A stretch of 64,000 nt of DNA from Embleya sp045207785 (GTDB lineage Bacteria; Actinomycetota; Actinomycetes; Streptomycetales; Streptomycetaceae). Both the position numbers and the translations under genes were made by a program. The stretch lies in assembly GCF_045207785.1 (NCBI RefSeq), contig NZ_CP108777.1, positions 1,612,001 through 1,676,000 of the forward strand. Direction: 5' to 3'. Shown one piece after another: positions 39,327 to 48,212 of this stretch (positions within the stretch are counted from its first letter, which is position 1; every line of letters starts with the position of its first letter). The notes beneath the pieces were generated by a model. The model was not told the origin of the DNA. It made no database searches and saw only the letters and a list, made by a program, of their open reading frames with translations.

Positions 39327-40075
39327 CGGCCTGCGCAGAGAGGGCGCAAGCCCAGTAGGAGAGGGCCGACGGCTGATCTGCCCTGCTCCGAGGGTCGGTC
39401 AGTGCTTGTCTCGGAGCTGCCCGGCCCGGGTCGGAGCTGCGTTCGTCGTGGGGCCGTGATGCCGGCGTTCAGAGTGTTGTTGGAGCGATGGGCGCTGGAA
39501 ATGGCCACGCGGTCGGCTTGTGGGGCCGTTGGGCTTTCTCGGGCGGTTGCATTGGCCATGGCCGGCGGTGTTGGCGGTGACGCCGGCCGCCCCCGGTGTG
39601 CCGCGGGAACCGGCGCCCCCGATGTCGCCGGTTTCGTTCCCGCCATCGGCTGTTGTACGGGTCCCCACCCGGGGCTCAGCGCTCGTCTCGGAAACGCCCC
39701 CACCGACGTTGCGGACCCGTTCGGGAAACGACGCCACACGCCGCTGTCAACACGCCGTCGGCTCCCCGAGAACCACTCCCGGGGAGCCGACTTCGAGGCC
39801 GCAGCCGAAATTCGCCACCAGCATCCCGCATGGGGGTGCGCCGCCTCTGACACCCGCCCGGTATCGAGGGGCAGGTCGGAGACCGGACCGGCTCTCAACG
39901 AATCGTGTGCGCCGGGTCGTCTCTGACCGGGGCGGACGCGATGGGTTGAGGACTCGGTCGTGTGAATCTCCGGTGGATCGCTGCTCTCTGCGCTTCTCGT
40001 TGCTGCTTCGCCGTCCGGATCGTCATCGAATCCGATCCGAATGTGGCACTGCCTGATGCGGTGCCGAGGGGGGTG
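39327..40075. other. 749-bp gap, no gene recognised
   Basis: All frames of reasonable length here have the composition of noncoding or antisense reading. One clear hairpin (39757-39791) is present. Possibly decayed coding DNA, but no homologous segment was identified. Confidence 0.5.
39757..39791. terminator. 12-bp stem-loop
   Basis: GTCGGCTCCCCG (39757-39768) pairs perfectly with CGGGGAGCCGAC (39780-39791) around an 11-base loop. It stands in the gap after the 39027 gene and after the convergent 40076 gene. Confidence 0.6.
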
Positions 40076-40963
40076 TCACTTCTTCTGGGGTTTCTGTTTC
40101 GCGCCTTCGTAGAGTTTGTGTGTCACCAGGAACTCGGTCAGTTGGAGGAGTTCGGGGTCGGTGAGGATGGTGAACATCTGTGTGTCGGTGAGCGGTACGG
40201 GGAGCGGGTAGAGCATGCCCGTGTTGATGGTCACGTCGGTGTCGCCGTAGCGAATGTCCCCGGCGGGGGAGGTGGCCATCGGTGAGACGGACTTGTAGGT
40301 GCGGGCGATCGTGCCGTTGGGAAGCACGTGTTCCACGCAGGAGGCGCGGTCGGGTTCGCGCATGCGGGGCACGTCGCAGCGCAGCGCTTCGGGCTCGAGG
40401 AGGGAGTGCGCGCGTCCGGTCGCGAGGATGTCGACCGTGAACGGATGGCGCGTTCCGTCCGGCATCACCACGCCGTATCCGCTGACGAGGCCCCGGTCGA
40501 CCTCCCAGGTTGCCCCGGGGATCGCCAGCAGTCGCTCCAGCGCCGCCGCGACACGGTTCCGGTAGATGCCGCGCAGGCGCTCCTCCTCGGCCGAGAACTT
40601 CTGGTCCCCGGGCATGCCGGGCAGGCCCTCCGAGGGCATGTTGGGGTTGGCCCATACCGGATAGGACTTCGCGGCCGGTGTGAGCTCGGTCAGCGGGGGC
40701 AGCCACCCCGACGGCCTTGCCGGGTCGGGCTTGGCGGGGCCGGTCTTGGTGGGGGAGGAGTTGTCGGGCCATGCGGCGGGGACCGCGACTGCGGCCAGGA
40801 CGGCGAGGCATGCCGCGGCGGTGGCCGTGAGCACGCGGGTCCGGCGCCGGCGTCGGCGGCCGCCGACGACCGCGGCGGGCACCAGGTCAGGCACCGGCGG
40901 AAGCGCCGATGTCGTCTGCTCCATCGCGTACTTCATGGTCGTCTCGGGGTGTTCCGTGGGCAC
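40076..40963 (-). CDS. membrane-anchored protein of the CU044_5270 type
   Basis: 295 residues. Short cytoplasmic N-terminus with a basic stretch (GGRRRRRRTRVL), one membrane segment (about 43-65), then an extracytoplasmic domain with LGIYRNRV-like and AIPGATWEVD segments. This is the layout of CU044_5270-family proteins, which in actinobacteria are encoded directly after a SigE-family sigma factor. It starts 4 bases after the sigma stop, so they are co-transcribed; it may be the cognate regulator or target (inference). Confidence 0.7.
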   Translation of the reverse strand: MPTEHPETTMKYAMEQTTSALPPVPDLVPAAVVGGRRRRRRTRVLTATAAACLAVLAAVAVPAAWPDNSSPTKTGPAKPDPARPSGWLPPLTELTPAAKSYPVWANPNMPSEGLPGMPGDQKFSAEEERLRGIYRNRVAAALERLLAIPGATWEVDRGLVSGYGVVMPDGTRHPFTVDILATGRAHSLLEPEALRCDVPRMREPDRASCVEHVLPNGTIARTYKSVSPMATSPAGDIRYGDTDVTINTGMLYPLPVPLTDTQMFTILTDPELLQLTEFLVTHKLYEGAKQKPQKK

Positions 40964-40967
40964 TTCC

Positions 40968-41468
40968 TCATCCCTCCGTCACGTAGATGGCCGCGTCGCC
41001 GAGGATTTCGCGCAGCCGTGTCAAAGCCCTTGAGCAGGTGCTTTTGACCGTGCCGGGGCGGCAGCGCAGTTGAGCCGCGACACTTTCCACGGTCTGGTCC
41101 TCCCAATAGCGCAGGACGACCATCGCCCGCGCCTTCGGCGCGAGCTCGGCGAGCGCCGCAAGGAGCGCGATCCGTACTTCGGGCTGGTCGGCGCCGGGCC
41201 CCGCGGCGATGGGGGTGTGCAGTTCGCGTTCACGGCGGCGGGAGCGTTGCTCGCTGAGGAATGTGCGGATGAGGACGGTTTTCGCGTACGCGTCGAGGTT
41301 GTCCGCGCGGCTTGCCCGTCGCCAGTGCTGGAACAGCTTGGTGAGGGTGGTCTGCGTCAGGTCCTGCGCGCGGTGGGTGTCGCCGCACAGCAGATATGCG
41401 ATGCGGTAGAGCTGCTGCTGTCTGGCTCGCGCGTACGCCTCGAAGTCCAGTCGGATTTCCGGTGGCAT
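40968..41468 (-). CDS. SigE-family ECF RNA polymerase sigma factor
   Basis: 166 residues. Region 2: DFEAYARARQQQLYRIAYLL then HRAQDLTQTTLTKLFQHWRR. Region 4: LAELAPKARAMVVLRYWEDQ then TVESVAAQLRCRPGTVKSTC and RALTRLREIL. Typical of the actinobacterial SigE/SigJ-like ~170-residue group. Followed immediately by a membrane-anchored partner gene. Its own promoter region abuts the transposase remnant. Confidence 0.9.
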   Translation of the reverse strand: MPPEIRLDFEAYARARQQQLYRIAYLLCGDTHRAQDLTQTTLTKLFQHWRRASRADNLDAYAKTVLIRTFLSEQRSRRRERELHTPIAAGPGADQPEVRIALLAALAELAPKARAMVVLRYWEDQTVESVAAQLRCRPGTVKSTCSRALTRLREILGDAAIYVTEG

Positions 41469-41674
41469 CGTCCTCCCCTTCGGATTTCACCTTGTCACCC
41501 CCTCCAGAGCCGCGTCACCGCGAAAGCGTTCCATCCTGTCCGAAGAAAATGGATCAAGCCCACAGCGGCCCTCGGTAAGCGCCTGCGGCCCGATCACCGT
41601 CGCGGCGCAGGGAACCGGCGCACCCGAGCAGCTCGCTGCTCCGACGTTGACAGGCAAGCTCAGCAAGGGGCTTC

Positions 41675-42016
41675 TGGTGCGGTAGCCGGCGTCGAACCAG
41701 ACTTTGGTGACGCGGTAGTGGGCGATCGCCGAGAGCAGGTGGATGCCGCCGACGTTGTCGGAGACGCTCGCCGCGGTGACCATGCCGCGAGCAGGAGACC
41801 GACGGTGTCGACGCCGATGTGGCGTTTCCTGCCCGCGATCTTCTTGCCCGCGTCGATGCCCTGACCTGCGGCGGGGACGTTGGCGGAGGTCTTGACGCTC
41901 TGCGCGTCCAGGACGCACGCGCTCGGCTCCGCGTCGCGGCCCTCCCGCTCCCGCACGACGCGCCGCAGGGTTCCGTTGAGCCTCTCGAAGACGCCGTCCT
42001 TCAGACCCCAGGCCAC
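41675..42016 (-). pseudogene. IS5-family transposase remnant
   Basis: From 42016 the frame reads GLKDGVFERLNGTLRRVVRE, AEPSACVLDAQSVKTSANVP and GIDAGKKIAGRKRHIGVDT (first DDE Asp). It shifts frame near 41785 and continues VTAASVSDNVGGIHLLSAIA then VTKVWFDAGYRT (second Asp). N-terminal ~80 residues and the C-terminal Glu region are missing. No inverted terminal repeats were found around it. A broken insertion sequence. Confidence 0.75.
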
Positions 42017-42215
42017 CCGTTCCCGACGCCTCGAGCCCCACCGGGGCCCCGGTCGGTCCGGCCCACCCTGCCCGCGCTCCCGAGAGCATCGCGCGTGGTA
42101 CCGCGCGTGTGGGGCCCTGGGGACGATCCGCGATTACGGCAGCGCGCGGCGCGAACGAGCCCCGGTCTTTGGTGGGTTCGTGCGCTCGGTGGTCCGGGGC
42201 TCCTGGCGGTTCGGG

Positions 42216-42416
42216 TCAGGCGGTCCGCAGCGCGGCGACGAGCGTCGACCACGCCCGAGGGGTGATGGTCAGGTGGCCGATGCCGGGGTCCTTCGAGTCG
42301 CGGACGGGGACGACCGCGAACCCGTCGGCGACTTCGAGGCAGTTGCCGCCGTCGCCGTTGCTGTGGGTGCTCTTGCGCCACTGCGTGATGATGTCGCCCT
42401 GAGGAATGTGGATCAT
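42216..42416 (-). CDS. DUF397 protein
   Basis: 66-residue DUF397 protein with the family block WRKSTHSNGDGGNCLEVADG, the VPVRDSKDP stretch and a C-terminal helix. In streptomycetes these small proteins are encoded right after an XRE/DUF5753 regulator and act with it, as BldB/WhiJ-like pairs do. The ATG at 42416 overlaps the regulator's stop (ATGA), which favours this start over an earlier in-frame ATG at 42443. Confidence 0.88.
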   Translation of the reverse strand: MIHIPQGDIITQWRKSTHSNGDGGNCLEVADGFAVVPVRDSKDPGIGHLTITPRAWSTLVAALRTA

Positions 42417-43273
42417 GATGCTCGACTCCTTGCCGGTGGCCACGACGCGTACTGATCGATGGCGGCTTCGATCATGGCCACCGACTCCTTTGGGGAAAGG
42501 GCGTACGCCCGAAGCAAATCGTATGTGCGTTGGCGCTCTTCGACGTCTTCCGGATCCTCGATCAACGCGCCGCTGTCACTGCCTTCAAGATAGGCGAACC
42601 GGTCCTGCTTGGGGAGTGTCAGGAGCGTGAGCGAACCCCCCAATCCCGGGTGCGCTCCGTGCGCGAACGGCAGTATCTGAATCGTCGTCCGAGCCGTGTC
42701 CATCTGCGGTAGCAGGGCGGCGAGTTGGGCCCGCATCACGTCGGGTCCACCTACCGGGCGCCTGATCACCGCCTCGTCGAGGATCGCCCACAGAATCGGC
42801 GGATTGCTTTCCGTCAGTCGTTCCTGTCGGCTCATGCGCGCCGAGACCAGGTTCTCGACCTCCGCGTCGGTCGCACGCGGCTTCGAGGCACGGATCAGTG
42901 CGTAGGCATACTCCTCGGTCTGGAGCAGACCCGGGACGGTGTGGCCTGCGTACTCGGCGATCAGGATCGCCTTCGCCGCGCGTTCCATGAACATCCTGTA
43001 TTTGTCCGGATGCATCTCCCGTCGAGCGGCCGGCCAGTGCCGGACGAAGAAGTCGCCGGTTCCGAAGTAGTGGTCGACGCGTTCGGAAAATCCCGGAGGG
43101 GGCACCCGGGTTGCCCGCTCGATGTCGCACAGGTGGGTCTTGCTCATGTTCAGGTCGTCGGCCACGCCGACGATGGTCTTCCCCGCCGCCTTGCGGGCGC
43201 GCCGCAGCTCGGACCCGTACAGCCCACGCCCTGTGGAGGTGTCGAGTTCGTCGTTGTCGGTGGCCATGTCCAT
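42413..43273 (-). CDS. XRE-family regulator (DUF5753, WhiJ-like)
   Basis: 286 residues. Helix-turn-helix at about 22-60 (LRRARKAAGKTIVGVADDLN, MSKTHLCDIERATR), then the DUF5753 domain with EYAGHTVPGLLQTEEYAYAL, WAILDEAVIRRPVGG, IQILPFAHGAHPGLGGSLTL and ALIEDPEDVEE. Starts at 43273 behind GAAGGAG; a second ATG two codons on is also possible. Operon with the DUF397 gene. Such pairs influence development and secondary metabolism. Confidence 0.9.
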   Translation of the reverse strand: MDMATDNDELDTSTGRGLYGSELRRARKAAGKTIVGVADDLNMSKTHLCDIERATRVPPPGFSERVDHYFGTGDFFVRHWPAARREMHPDKYRMFMERAAKAILIAEYAGHTVPGLLQTEEYAYALIRASKPRATDAEVENLVSARMSRQERLTESNPPILWAILDEAVIRRPVGGPDVMRAQLAALLPQMDTARTTIQILPFAHGAHPGLGGSLTLLTLPKQDRFAYLEGSDSGALIEDPEDVEERQRTYDLLRAYALSPKESVAMIEAAIDQYASWPPARSRAS

Positions 43274-43392
43274 CGCTCCTTCGTTCCGCAGTCGTCGCTG
43301 CGGAAGGGGACCGTCTATCCGCCGACCATTACGGCGGGAATTCTCCTGTACACAGACGGTAATACGGAATAGCGACAGAGAAGGGCGTATCG

Positions 43393-43650
43393 ATGAATCA
43401 CCCCTCGCGGCGGGGCTGGGACCCGCAACGTCCCCTGGGCAGCGGGATCACCATCGCGGTCTATCGGATCGACAAGGACGGGGCGCACGTCGTCAAGGAG
43501 CCCGAGGAAAGCTTCTGCTTCTCGCGCGACGTGGGTTGGGACAAGTACCCGCCCTGCGAATGCGGCGGCCCCGGTTGTGCGTTGGCCCGGCCGCTCACCG
43601 ATGGTCGAGGGCGGGACGGAGTGGGATGGCTTGACGTCGACTCGGGGTGA
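43393..43650 (+). CDS. hypothetical protein (85 aa) divergent from XRE gene
   Basis: Starts ATGAATCACCCC behind AGAAGGG. The protein has a short beta-rich core (GITIAVYRIDKDGAHVVKEP) and a Cys cluster (PPCECGGPGCALARPL). It shares a 119-base low-GC divergent promoter region with the XRE/DUF397 pair. Short proteins divergent from such pairs are common in streptomycetes. Function unknown. Confidence 0.6.
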   Translation: MNHPSRRGWDPQRPLGSGITIAVYRIDKDGAHVVKEPEESFCFSRDVGWDKYPPCECGGPGCALARPLTDGRGRDGVGWLDVDSG

Positions 43651-44069
43651 ACCACGCGGCCGGTCCCCATGGCGCCCACACGGGCGTCGGCCGAGTCGGC
43701 AAACGACTTGAGCCCGGGTTGTCGGGTGGCGCGGTTCGGTACGTCCTCGTCCGTTGTTCGGTTGGCGGGGTGTGGTCGCGTGGCGCGTGCCATGCCGGCG
43801 GGTCGGCGCGAAGGCGTGGGGGGATCTGCCGTTCGTCGAGGAGGTCGTGCCTCCGGTTGCGGCGGCTCTGTCCCGGTTGGGGGTGCACGGCCGACGTTCA
43901 CGAACACCCGGGTGCCGAGGATCTGCGGTTGGCCGGGCGGGGGCGACGCCGCGTGCGGGGAGTGCTCGGGCACGGCCGCGTGTCCGCAGTGCAGGGCCGG
44001 AGTGTGCCGATGGTCGCGCCTGCCTGCCGGCTTCCGGTCCATCGGGCCGGCTCGCCGAGGCGGCGGGGG
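43651..44069. other. 419-bp gap, no gene recognised
   Basis: Long open frames here on both strands are Pro/Arg-rich and lack start signals. Nothing identifiable was seen between the 85-residue protein and the convergent LysR gene. Confidence 0.5.
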
Positions 44070-45005
44070 TCAGCGCGGGATTGCCCAGTCCGGCGCCCAG
44101 GTCCCCGCGGCGGCGTGGCTGCCCGCCGTGGCGGCGAGGTGGGCGCGGAGGGTGGCCAGCGCGGGGTGGGGGTTGTCTCGGTGCCACAGGAGCGAGTGCG
44201 GGTAGACGGGCGTCGGGTCGGTCACCGGGATGCGGCGTAGGCCGTGGCCGACGGGCCAGACGAGGCGGGTCTGCTCACCCATGAAGGTGGCCAGGGCCGG
44301 GGTGTCGGCGATGGTGTCGAGGAGCGCGTCGGAGCCGAAGTTGGGACCGGTCGCCTCGATGGTGAGTTCGAACTCGGCGACGAGGTCGTCGTAGTAGGCG
44401 GCCCACTCGGTACCGGGGACGATGCCGGGCATCCAGATCCGGTGCCCGGCGAGTCGAGCCAGGGGCACCGATCGGGCGCGCGCCAGCGCGTGGGCGGGGC
44501 CGGTGAGGAGTTGGAGCTGCTCGTCGAGCACGCGGACGGATTCGATGTCCTCGGGGAGGGGCCGGCCGGGCATGGCGACGGCGCGGAAGGACGCGTCGAT
44601 CGCACCGGACCGGAGGGCGGCGACGGCCGTCTCGATGTCGAACAGCCACACCACGTCGAGCTCGATCTCGGGGTGCGCACGGTGGAAGCCGCGCATCAGT
44701 CCCGACGCCGCGCTGCGCGAGGCGAGCACGTCGACGCGCAGCGGACGGCGGCCGGCGCGCACGGACGCGTCCGCGCGCTCGGCGACGCGCAGTAGTTTGC
44801 GGGCATGGGGCAGGAACGCCTGCCCGTCGATGGTGAGTTCGGCGCCGCGCGGCGTGCGGGTGAACAGCCGCACGCCGAGATTGCGCTCCAGCGCGGCGAT
44901 GCGCTTGGAGACGGCCTGCTGGGTGATCGCCAGCTCGGCGGCGGCCTCCTGGAACTGCCCCGCGTCGGCGGCGGCGACGAAGGTCCGGACGGTGTCGAGG
45001 TCCAT
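44070..45005 (-). CDS. LysR-family transcriptional regulator
   Basis: 311 residues. N-terminal helix-turn-helix at 1-60 (VRTFVAAADAGQFQEAAAEL, AITQQAVSKRIAALERNLGV) and a periplasmic-binding-like effector domain. It is divergent from an MFS exporter with a perfect LysR-type palindrome between them, so it very likely controls that exporter and itself. Confidence 0.88.
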   Translation of the reverse strand: MDLDTVRTFVAAADAGQFQEAAAELAITQQAVSKRIAALERNLGVRLFTRTPRGAELTIDGQAFLPHARKLLRVAERADASVRAGRRPLRVDVLASRSAASGLMRGFHRAHPEIELDVVWLFDIETAVAALRSGAIDASFRAVAMPGRPLPEDIESVRVLDEQLQLLTGPAHALARARSVPLARLAGHRIWMPGIVPGTEWAAYYDDLVAEFELTIEATGPNFGSDALLDTIADTPALATFMGEQTRLVWPVGHGLRRIPVTDPTPVYPHSLLWHRDNPHPALATLRAHLAATAGSHAAAGTWAPDWAIPR

Positions 45006-45022
45006 ACGGGCAGCCTATGGGT

Positions 45023-45059
45023 ACAACCATTGGTTGTGGCCAGACGGCCCTATGGTTGT
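45023..45059. promoter_or_regulatory. LysR operator between LysR and MFS genes
   Basis: ACAACCA-T-TGGTTGT (45023-45037) is a perfect 15-bp palindrome. A further half-site ATGGTTGT follows at 45052-45059. The arrangement of a strong recognition site beside LysR and a weaker activation site towards the target is the textbook LysR layout. Confidence 0.7.
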
Positions 45060-45138
45060 TTGATCCCCGGGCATGGCGCTCGCTTTGATGTTTCCGATCA
45101 CAGATCGGTTGTGCAGCGAGTGACAAGGGGCGTCGGAC

Positions 45139-46383
45139 ATGGGGAACGGGCACCGGTTGGGGCGGCGGTTCGGGTGGCTATGGGCAGCGTACGGAACCAG
45201 TGCGCTCGGCACGTGGCTCGCGTTCGGCGCGTTCCCGCTGATCGCGATCCAGGTGCTGCACGCCGGGCCGGCGGAGGTAGCGGCGTTGTCCTCCGTAGGG
45301 GCGGCGGTGGGCGCGGCCGTGGCGGTACCGCTGGGCCCGTGGGTGGAATTCCGCCGCAAGCGGCAGGTACTGATCGGGATGGACCTGGTGCGGTTCGCGG
45401 CGCTGCTGACGGTCCCCGCCGCGTTCGCGCTCGGCGTGCTCTCCTTCGTCCAGCTCCTGCTGGTCTCGGTCGTCGTCGCGGCGGCCGACATCACCTTCGG
45501 CGCGGCCTCCGGCGCGTACCTGAAGACACTGCTGCCGGCCGAGGACCTGCTCGTCGCCAACGCCCGATTCGAGTCCACGACCTGGACGAGCACCATCATC
45601 GGACCGCCGCTGGGCGGTGCCGCGATCGGGCTCCTCGGTCCGGTGGTGACGGTGGCGGCCGACGCGGTCAGCTACCTGCTCTCGGCCCTCGGCATCCGCG
45701 CGACGGGCGGCCGGGAGCCGCGGCCCAAGCGTCGGGAGGCCGCGCGCATGCGGGCCGGGGACCTGCTCGACGGTTGGCGGTACATCCTCGCCGACGCGAC
45801 GCTGCGACCGCTGTTCTTCAACACCGCCTTGTTCAACGCCCTGGTGATGGCCACCCAGCCGCTGCTGGCCGTTCTGATGCTCGACGGACTCGGGTTCACA
45901 CCGTGGCAGTACGGCCTCGCCTTCGCCGCGCCCGCGATCGCCGGGCTGCTCGGATCGCGGCTGGCCCGACAGCTCGTCACCCGCTTCGGACAGCACCGGG
46001 TCCTCATCGTGGCCGGTACGCTGCGCGCGCTCTGGCCCGTCGGCCTGGCCTTCCTGGGGCCGGGCGCCGGAGGGCTGCTGCTGGTGATCGGCGTCGAACT
46101 CGGGCTCATCTTCTGCTGTGGGGTCTTCAATCCCGTCTACAGCACCTACCGCCTCGAACGCACCGCAACCGACCGGGTCGCCCGCACACTGTCCGCCTGG
46201 TCGGTGACGACCAAGGCCACGACCGCGCTCCTGACAGCCGTCTGGGGCGTGCTGGGCAGCCTGCTCGGCCCGCGCACGGCCATCGGCTTGGCCGGCATGC
46301 TCCTGCTGGCGACCCCGCTGCTGCTCCCCCGACGCGCCGCGGTGCCCCTCGCCGAGCCCAAGCCCGCACCGAGCCGCGCCTGA
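45139..46383 (+). CDS. MFS exporter
   Basis: 414-residue major facilitator with about 12 membrane segments. Features: LWAAYGTSALGTWLAFGAFP at the start, PLGPWVEFRRKRQVLIGMDL (loop motif), FESTTWTSTIIGPPLGGAAI, and SRLARQLVTRFGQHRVLIVA in the second half. This is the MFS_3-like enterobactin/macrolide exporter group. It would export a small molecule. Divergent from its likely LysR regulator. Signals upstream of ATG 45139 are weak. Confidence 0.82.
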   Translation: MGNGHRLGRRFGWLWAAYGTSALGTWLAFGAFPLIAIQVLHAGPAEVAALSSVGAAVGAAVAVPLGPWVEFRRKRQVLIGMDLVRFAALLTVPAAFALGVLSFVQLLLVSVVVAAADITFGAASGAYLKTLLPAEDLLVANARFESTTWTSTIIGPPLGGAAIGLLGPVVTVAADAVSYLLSALGIRATGGREPRPKRREAARMRAGDLLDGWRYILADATLRPLFFNTALFNALVMATQPLLAVLMLDGLGFTPWQYGLAFAAPAIAGLLGSRLARQLVTRFGQHRVLIVAGTLRALWPVGLAFLGPGAGGLLLVIGVELGLIFCCGVFNPVYSTYRLERTATDRVARTLSAWSVTTKATTALLTAVWGVLGSLLGPRTAIGLAGMLLLATPLLLPRRAAVPLAEPKPAPSRA

Positions 46384-46571
46384 CGGGCCGCCACGGCCGC
46401 CACCGCGATCGGGCTGCACCACCCCTCCGCGTGGCTCGGAGATGAGCGCGATGGCCTTTGCCGTGGCCGGTGGGGTCGCGGCGCGGCAAATCGTGGCTTA
46501 CCTGCCCAATGTGTAGTCGGCCCAAGCGCGGCCTCGCGTGTCAGGGCGCCCTCATCACCCAAGGAGAGAAA

Positions 46572-47204
46572 ATGACCGTCACGACCCCGGCGCTGGACCC
46601 CCGGGCGGCCGCACTGCTCGTCATGGATTACCAGCAGGGAATCCTGGCCTCGCTCCCCGGCCCGGCCGACCCGGAAGCGCTGCTGTCACGGGTGGCCGGC
46701 GCCATCGCCGACATGCGAGCGCACGGCGCCGCCATCGCCTACGTACGAGTCGGATTCACCGAAGCCGACTGGGCGGCGATCCCGCCGGCCAACGAGACTT
46801 TCTCCTTCCTCGGCCGGCAGCGCCTCATGCATCACGAGGATCCCGCCACAGACTTCCACCATCAGCTCGCTCCCGAACCCGGCGACATCACCGTCCGCAA
46901 GACCCGCTACGGCGCGCTGTCCACGACAGACCTGGACCGGCAACTGCGGGATCGCGGAATCACCACCCTGGTCATCGCCGGCATCACCACCAGCGGCGTC
47001 GTACTGTCCACCCTCACCGACGCCGCCGACCGCGACTACCGGCTCTACGTCCTCTCCGACGGCGTCACCGACCCGGACCCGCAAGTCCACCAGACCCTGA
47101 TGACCAGCATTTTCCCGAGACTGGCCCACATCATCGACACCGCCGAACTGCGCTCGCTCCTGCACGAGAGCCATCCGGATCGGGCAAAGACCGGCAGGGC
47201 ATAG
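46572..47204 (+). CDS. isochorismatase-like hydrolase
   Basis: 210 residues. Catalytic Asp in LLVMDYQQGI (residue 18) and Lys in VRKTRYGAL are present. The position that holds the nucleophilic Cys in nicotinamidase-type relatives reads GITTSGVVLST, so it is a Val/Ser variant. This subgroup may not act as a cysteine hydrolase. ATG 46572 follows AAGGAGA. Monocistronic between the MFS gene and the XRE-cupin gene; a 188-base gap upstream holds only a doubtful 24-codon frame. Confidence 0.8.
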   Translation: MTVTTPALDPRAAALLVMDYQQGILASLPGPADPEALLSRVAGAIADMRAHGAAIAYVRVGFTEADWAAIPPANETFSFLGRQRLMHHEDPATDFHHQLAPEPGDITVRKTRYGALSTTDLDRQLRDRGITTLVIAGITTSGVVLSTLTDAADRDYRLYVLSDGVTDPDPQVHQTLMTSIFPRLAHIIDTAELRSLLHESHPDRAKTGRA

Positions 47205-47465
47205 CCGTCAAGGATGATCAGCGACCGTCAGGGCGATCGCTCTCAGCAGCCAGACCTCGGTTCCGACGGATCATGCGACCATCTCGCTCCCAGAGCGTCT
47301 TTCGGCTCGGGTCGTGCTCGCTGAAATGAGTAGTGCTTCGGACAGACGATTTGCCGGAATCGGACCCGTGGCCCGACAAGTCGGCCGCGAGCCCCCACGG
47401 TTCAGCCTCGGCTCGGTATCGCTGAGGTTGTGGCAGGAGTCCGCGCCTGAACTCCGCAATGGGGC

Positions 47466-47500
47466 TCCTCTATAGAGGAATCTCATCGCTATAGTGGAGG
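47466..47500. promoter_or_regulatory. double operator overlapping the XRE-cupin ribosome site
   Basis: TCCTCTATAGAGGA (47466-47479) is a perfect 14-bp palindrome. CTATAGAGGA (47470) and CTATAGTGGA (47489) form direct copies 19 bases apart, and the second runs into GGAGG, the ribosome site two bases before ATG 47502. Autoregulation by the XRE-cupin protein is the simplest reading. Confidence 0.65.
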
Positions 47501-47501
47501 C

Positions 47502-48212
47502 ATGAGTGAAGGTGGTGTGAACAATGCCTTGTCCAGTGGTCTGTCGATGGGTGAGTTGGGGGCCCGAGTTCGCGCCGAGCGGCGAGCGCGCGGATTGGGT
47601 CTGGAGCGGCTCGCCGAGCTGAGTGGCGTGAGCCGGAGCATGGTCTCCGAGGTGGAGCGCGGCACCAAGACGCCGAGTGTGCTGGTTCTCGACCGTCTGG
47701 CGACCGCATTGGGCACGTCGATCGCCCGGCTCCTGGACGAACCCGTCCGCGCCGAGGTGGTGATCCTGCCGCACGATCGGCAGCACGTCGTGCGCGATCC
47801 CTCGGGGTGGGAGCGGCGCATCCTTTCCCCGGTGCTGCCGGGCGTGGAGTTCGAGTTCATGCGTACCACCCTGGGATCCGGTGTCGACGCCGGGGAGTTC
47901 TCCCCGCATGCTGCGGGATCGCACGAGTACGTGGTGGTGGAGTCCGGGTGTCTGCGGCTGACCGTCGACGACACGCCGCACCTGCTGGCGGCCGGGGACG
48001 CCGCCTACTTTCCCGGCGACCGTCGGCATGCCTTCGCGAACGACGCGGCGGACGAATGCGTGTACTACCTGGCGATGGCGCTCGGCCGGCCGGTCGACGC
48101 CCAACACCGCTCGACGCCGGCGGCCGAGGCGCGGGGACGTGGCGGACACGATGGAAACGGCGGGCACGGAGGGCACGGAGGGCACGGGGAACATGGGGGA
48201 CACAATGGATGA
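47502..48212 (+). CDS. XRE-family regulator with cupin domain and Gly/His tail
   Basis: 236 residues. Helix-turn-helix at about 20-75 (VRAERRARGLGLERLAELSG, VSRSMVSEVERGTKTPSV), then a cupin (SPHAAGSHEYVVVESGCLRL, LLAAGDAAYFPGDRRHAFAN). The C-terminal ~25 residues are a Gly/His repeat (GGHDGNGGHGGHGGHGEHGG) encoded by 9-bp repeats shared with the start of the next gene. Overlaps the decarboxylase start by 8 bases, so it heads a regulator/decarboxylase/HAD operon and is probably its ligand-responsive regulator. Confidence 0.85.
   Translation: MSEGGVNNALSSGLSMGELGARVRAERRARGLGLERLAELSGVSRSMVSEVERGTKTPSVLVLDRLATALGTSIARLLDEPVRAEVVILPHDRQHVVRDPSGWERRILSPVLPGVEFEFMRTTLGSGVDAGEFSPHAAGSHEYVVVESGCLRLTVDDTPHLLAAGDAAYFPGDRRHAFANDAADECVYYLAMALGRPVDAQHRSTPAAEARGRGGHDGNGGHGGHGGHGEHGGHNG
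48141..48203. repeat. 9-bp tandem repeat at the regulator/decarboxylase junction (7 units)
   Basis: GGCGGACAC, GATGGAAAC, GGCGGGCAC, GGAGGGCAC, GGAGGGCAC, GGGGAACAT, GGGGGACAC. The array encodes the Gly/His tail of the regulator and supplies the purine-rich ribosome site of the next gene. Confidence 0.7.

Noticed and set aside
39290..39926. Open frames on both strands in the 39.3-40.0 kb gap
   Set aside because: Arg/Pro/Ser-rich, no ribosome site, a stem-loop in the middle and no recognisable domain.
46442..46516. 24-codon frame MSAMAFAVAGGVAARQIVAY and on
   Set aside because: Could be the end of a lost protein, but too short and unrecognised; no ribosome site.
47326..47475. 49-codon frame upstream of the XRE-cupin gene
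   Set aside because: No ribosome site, ends inside the operator palindrome, composition not clearly coding.
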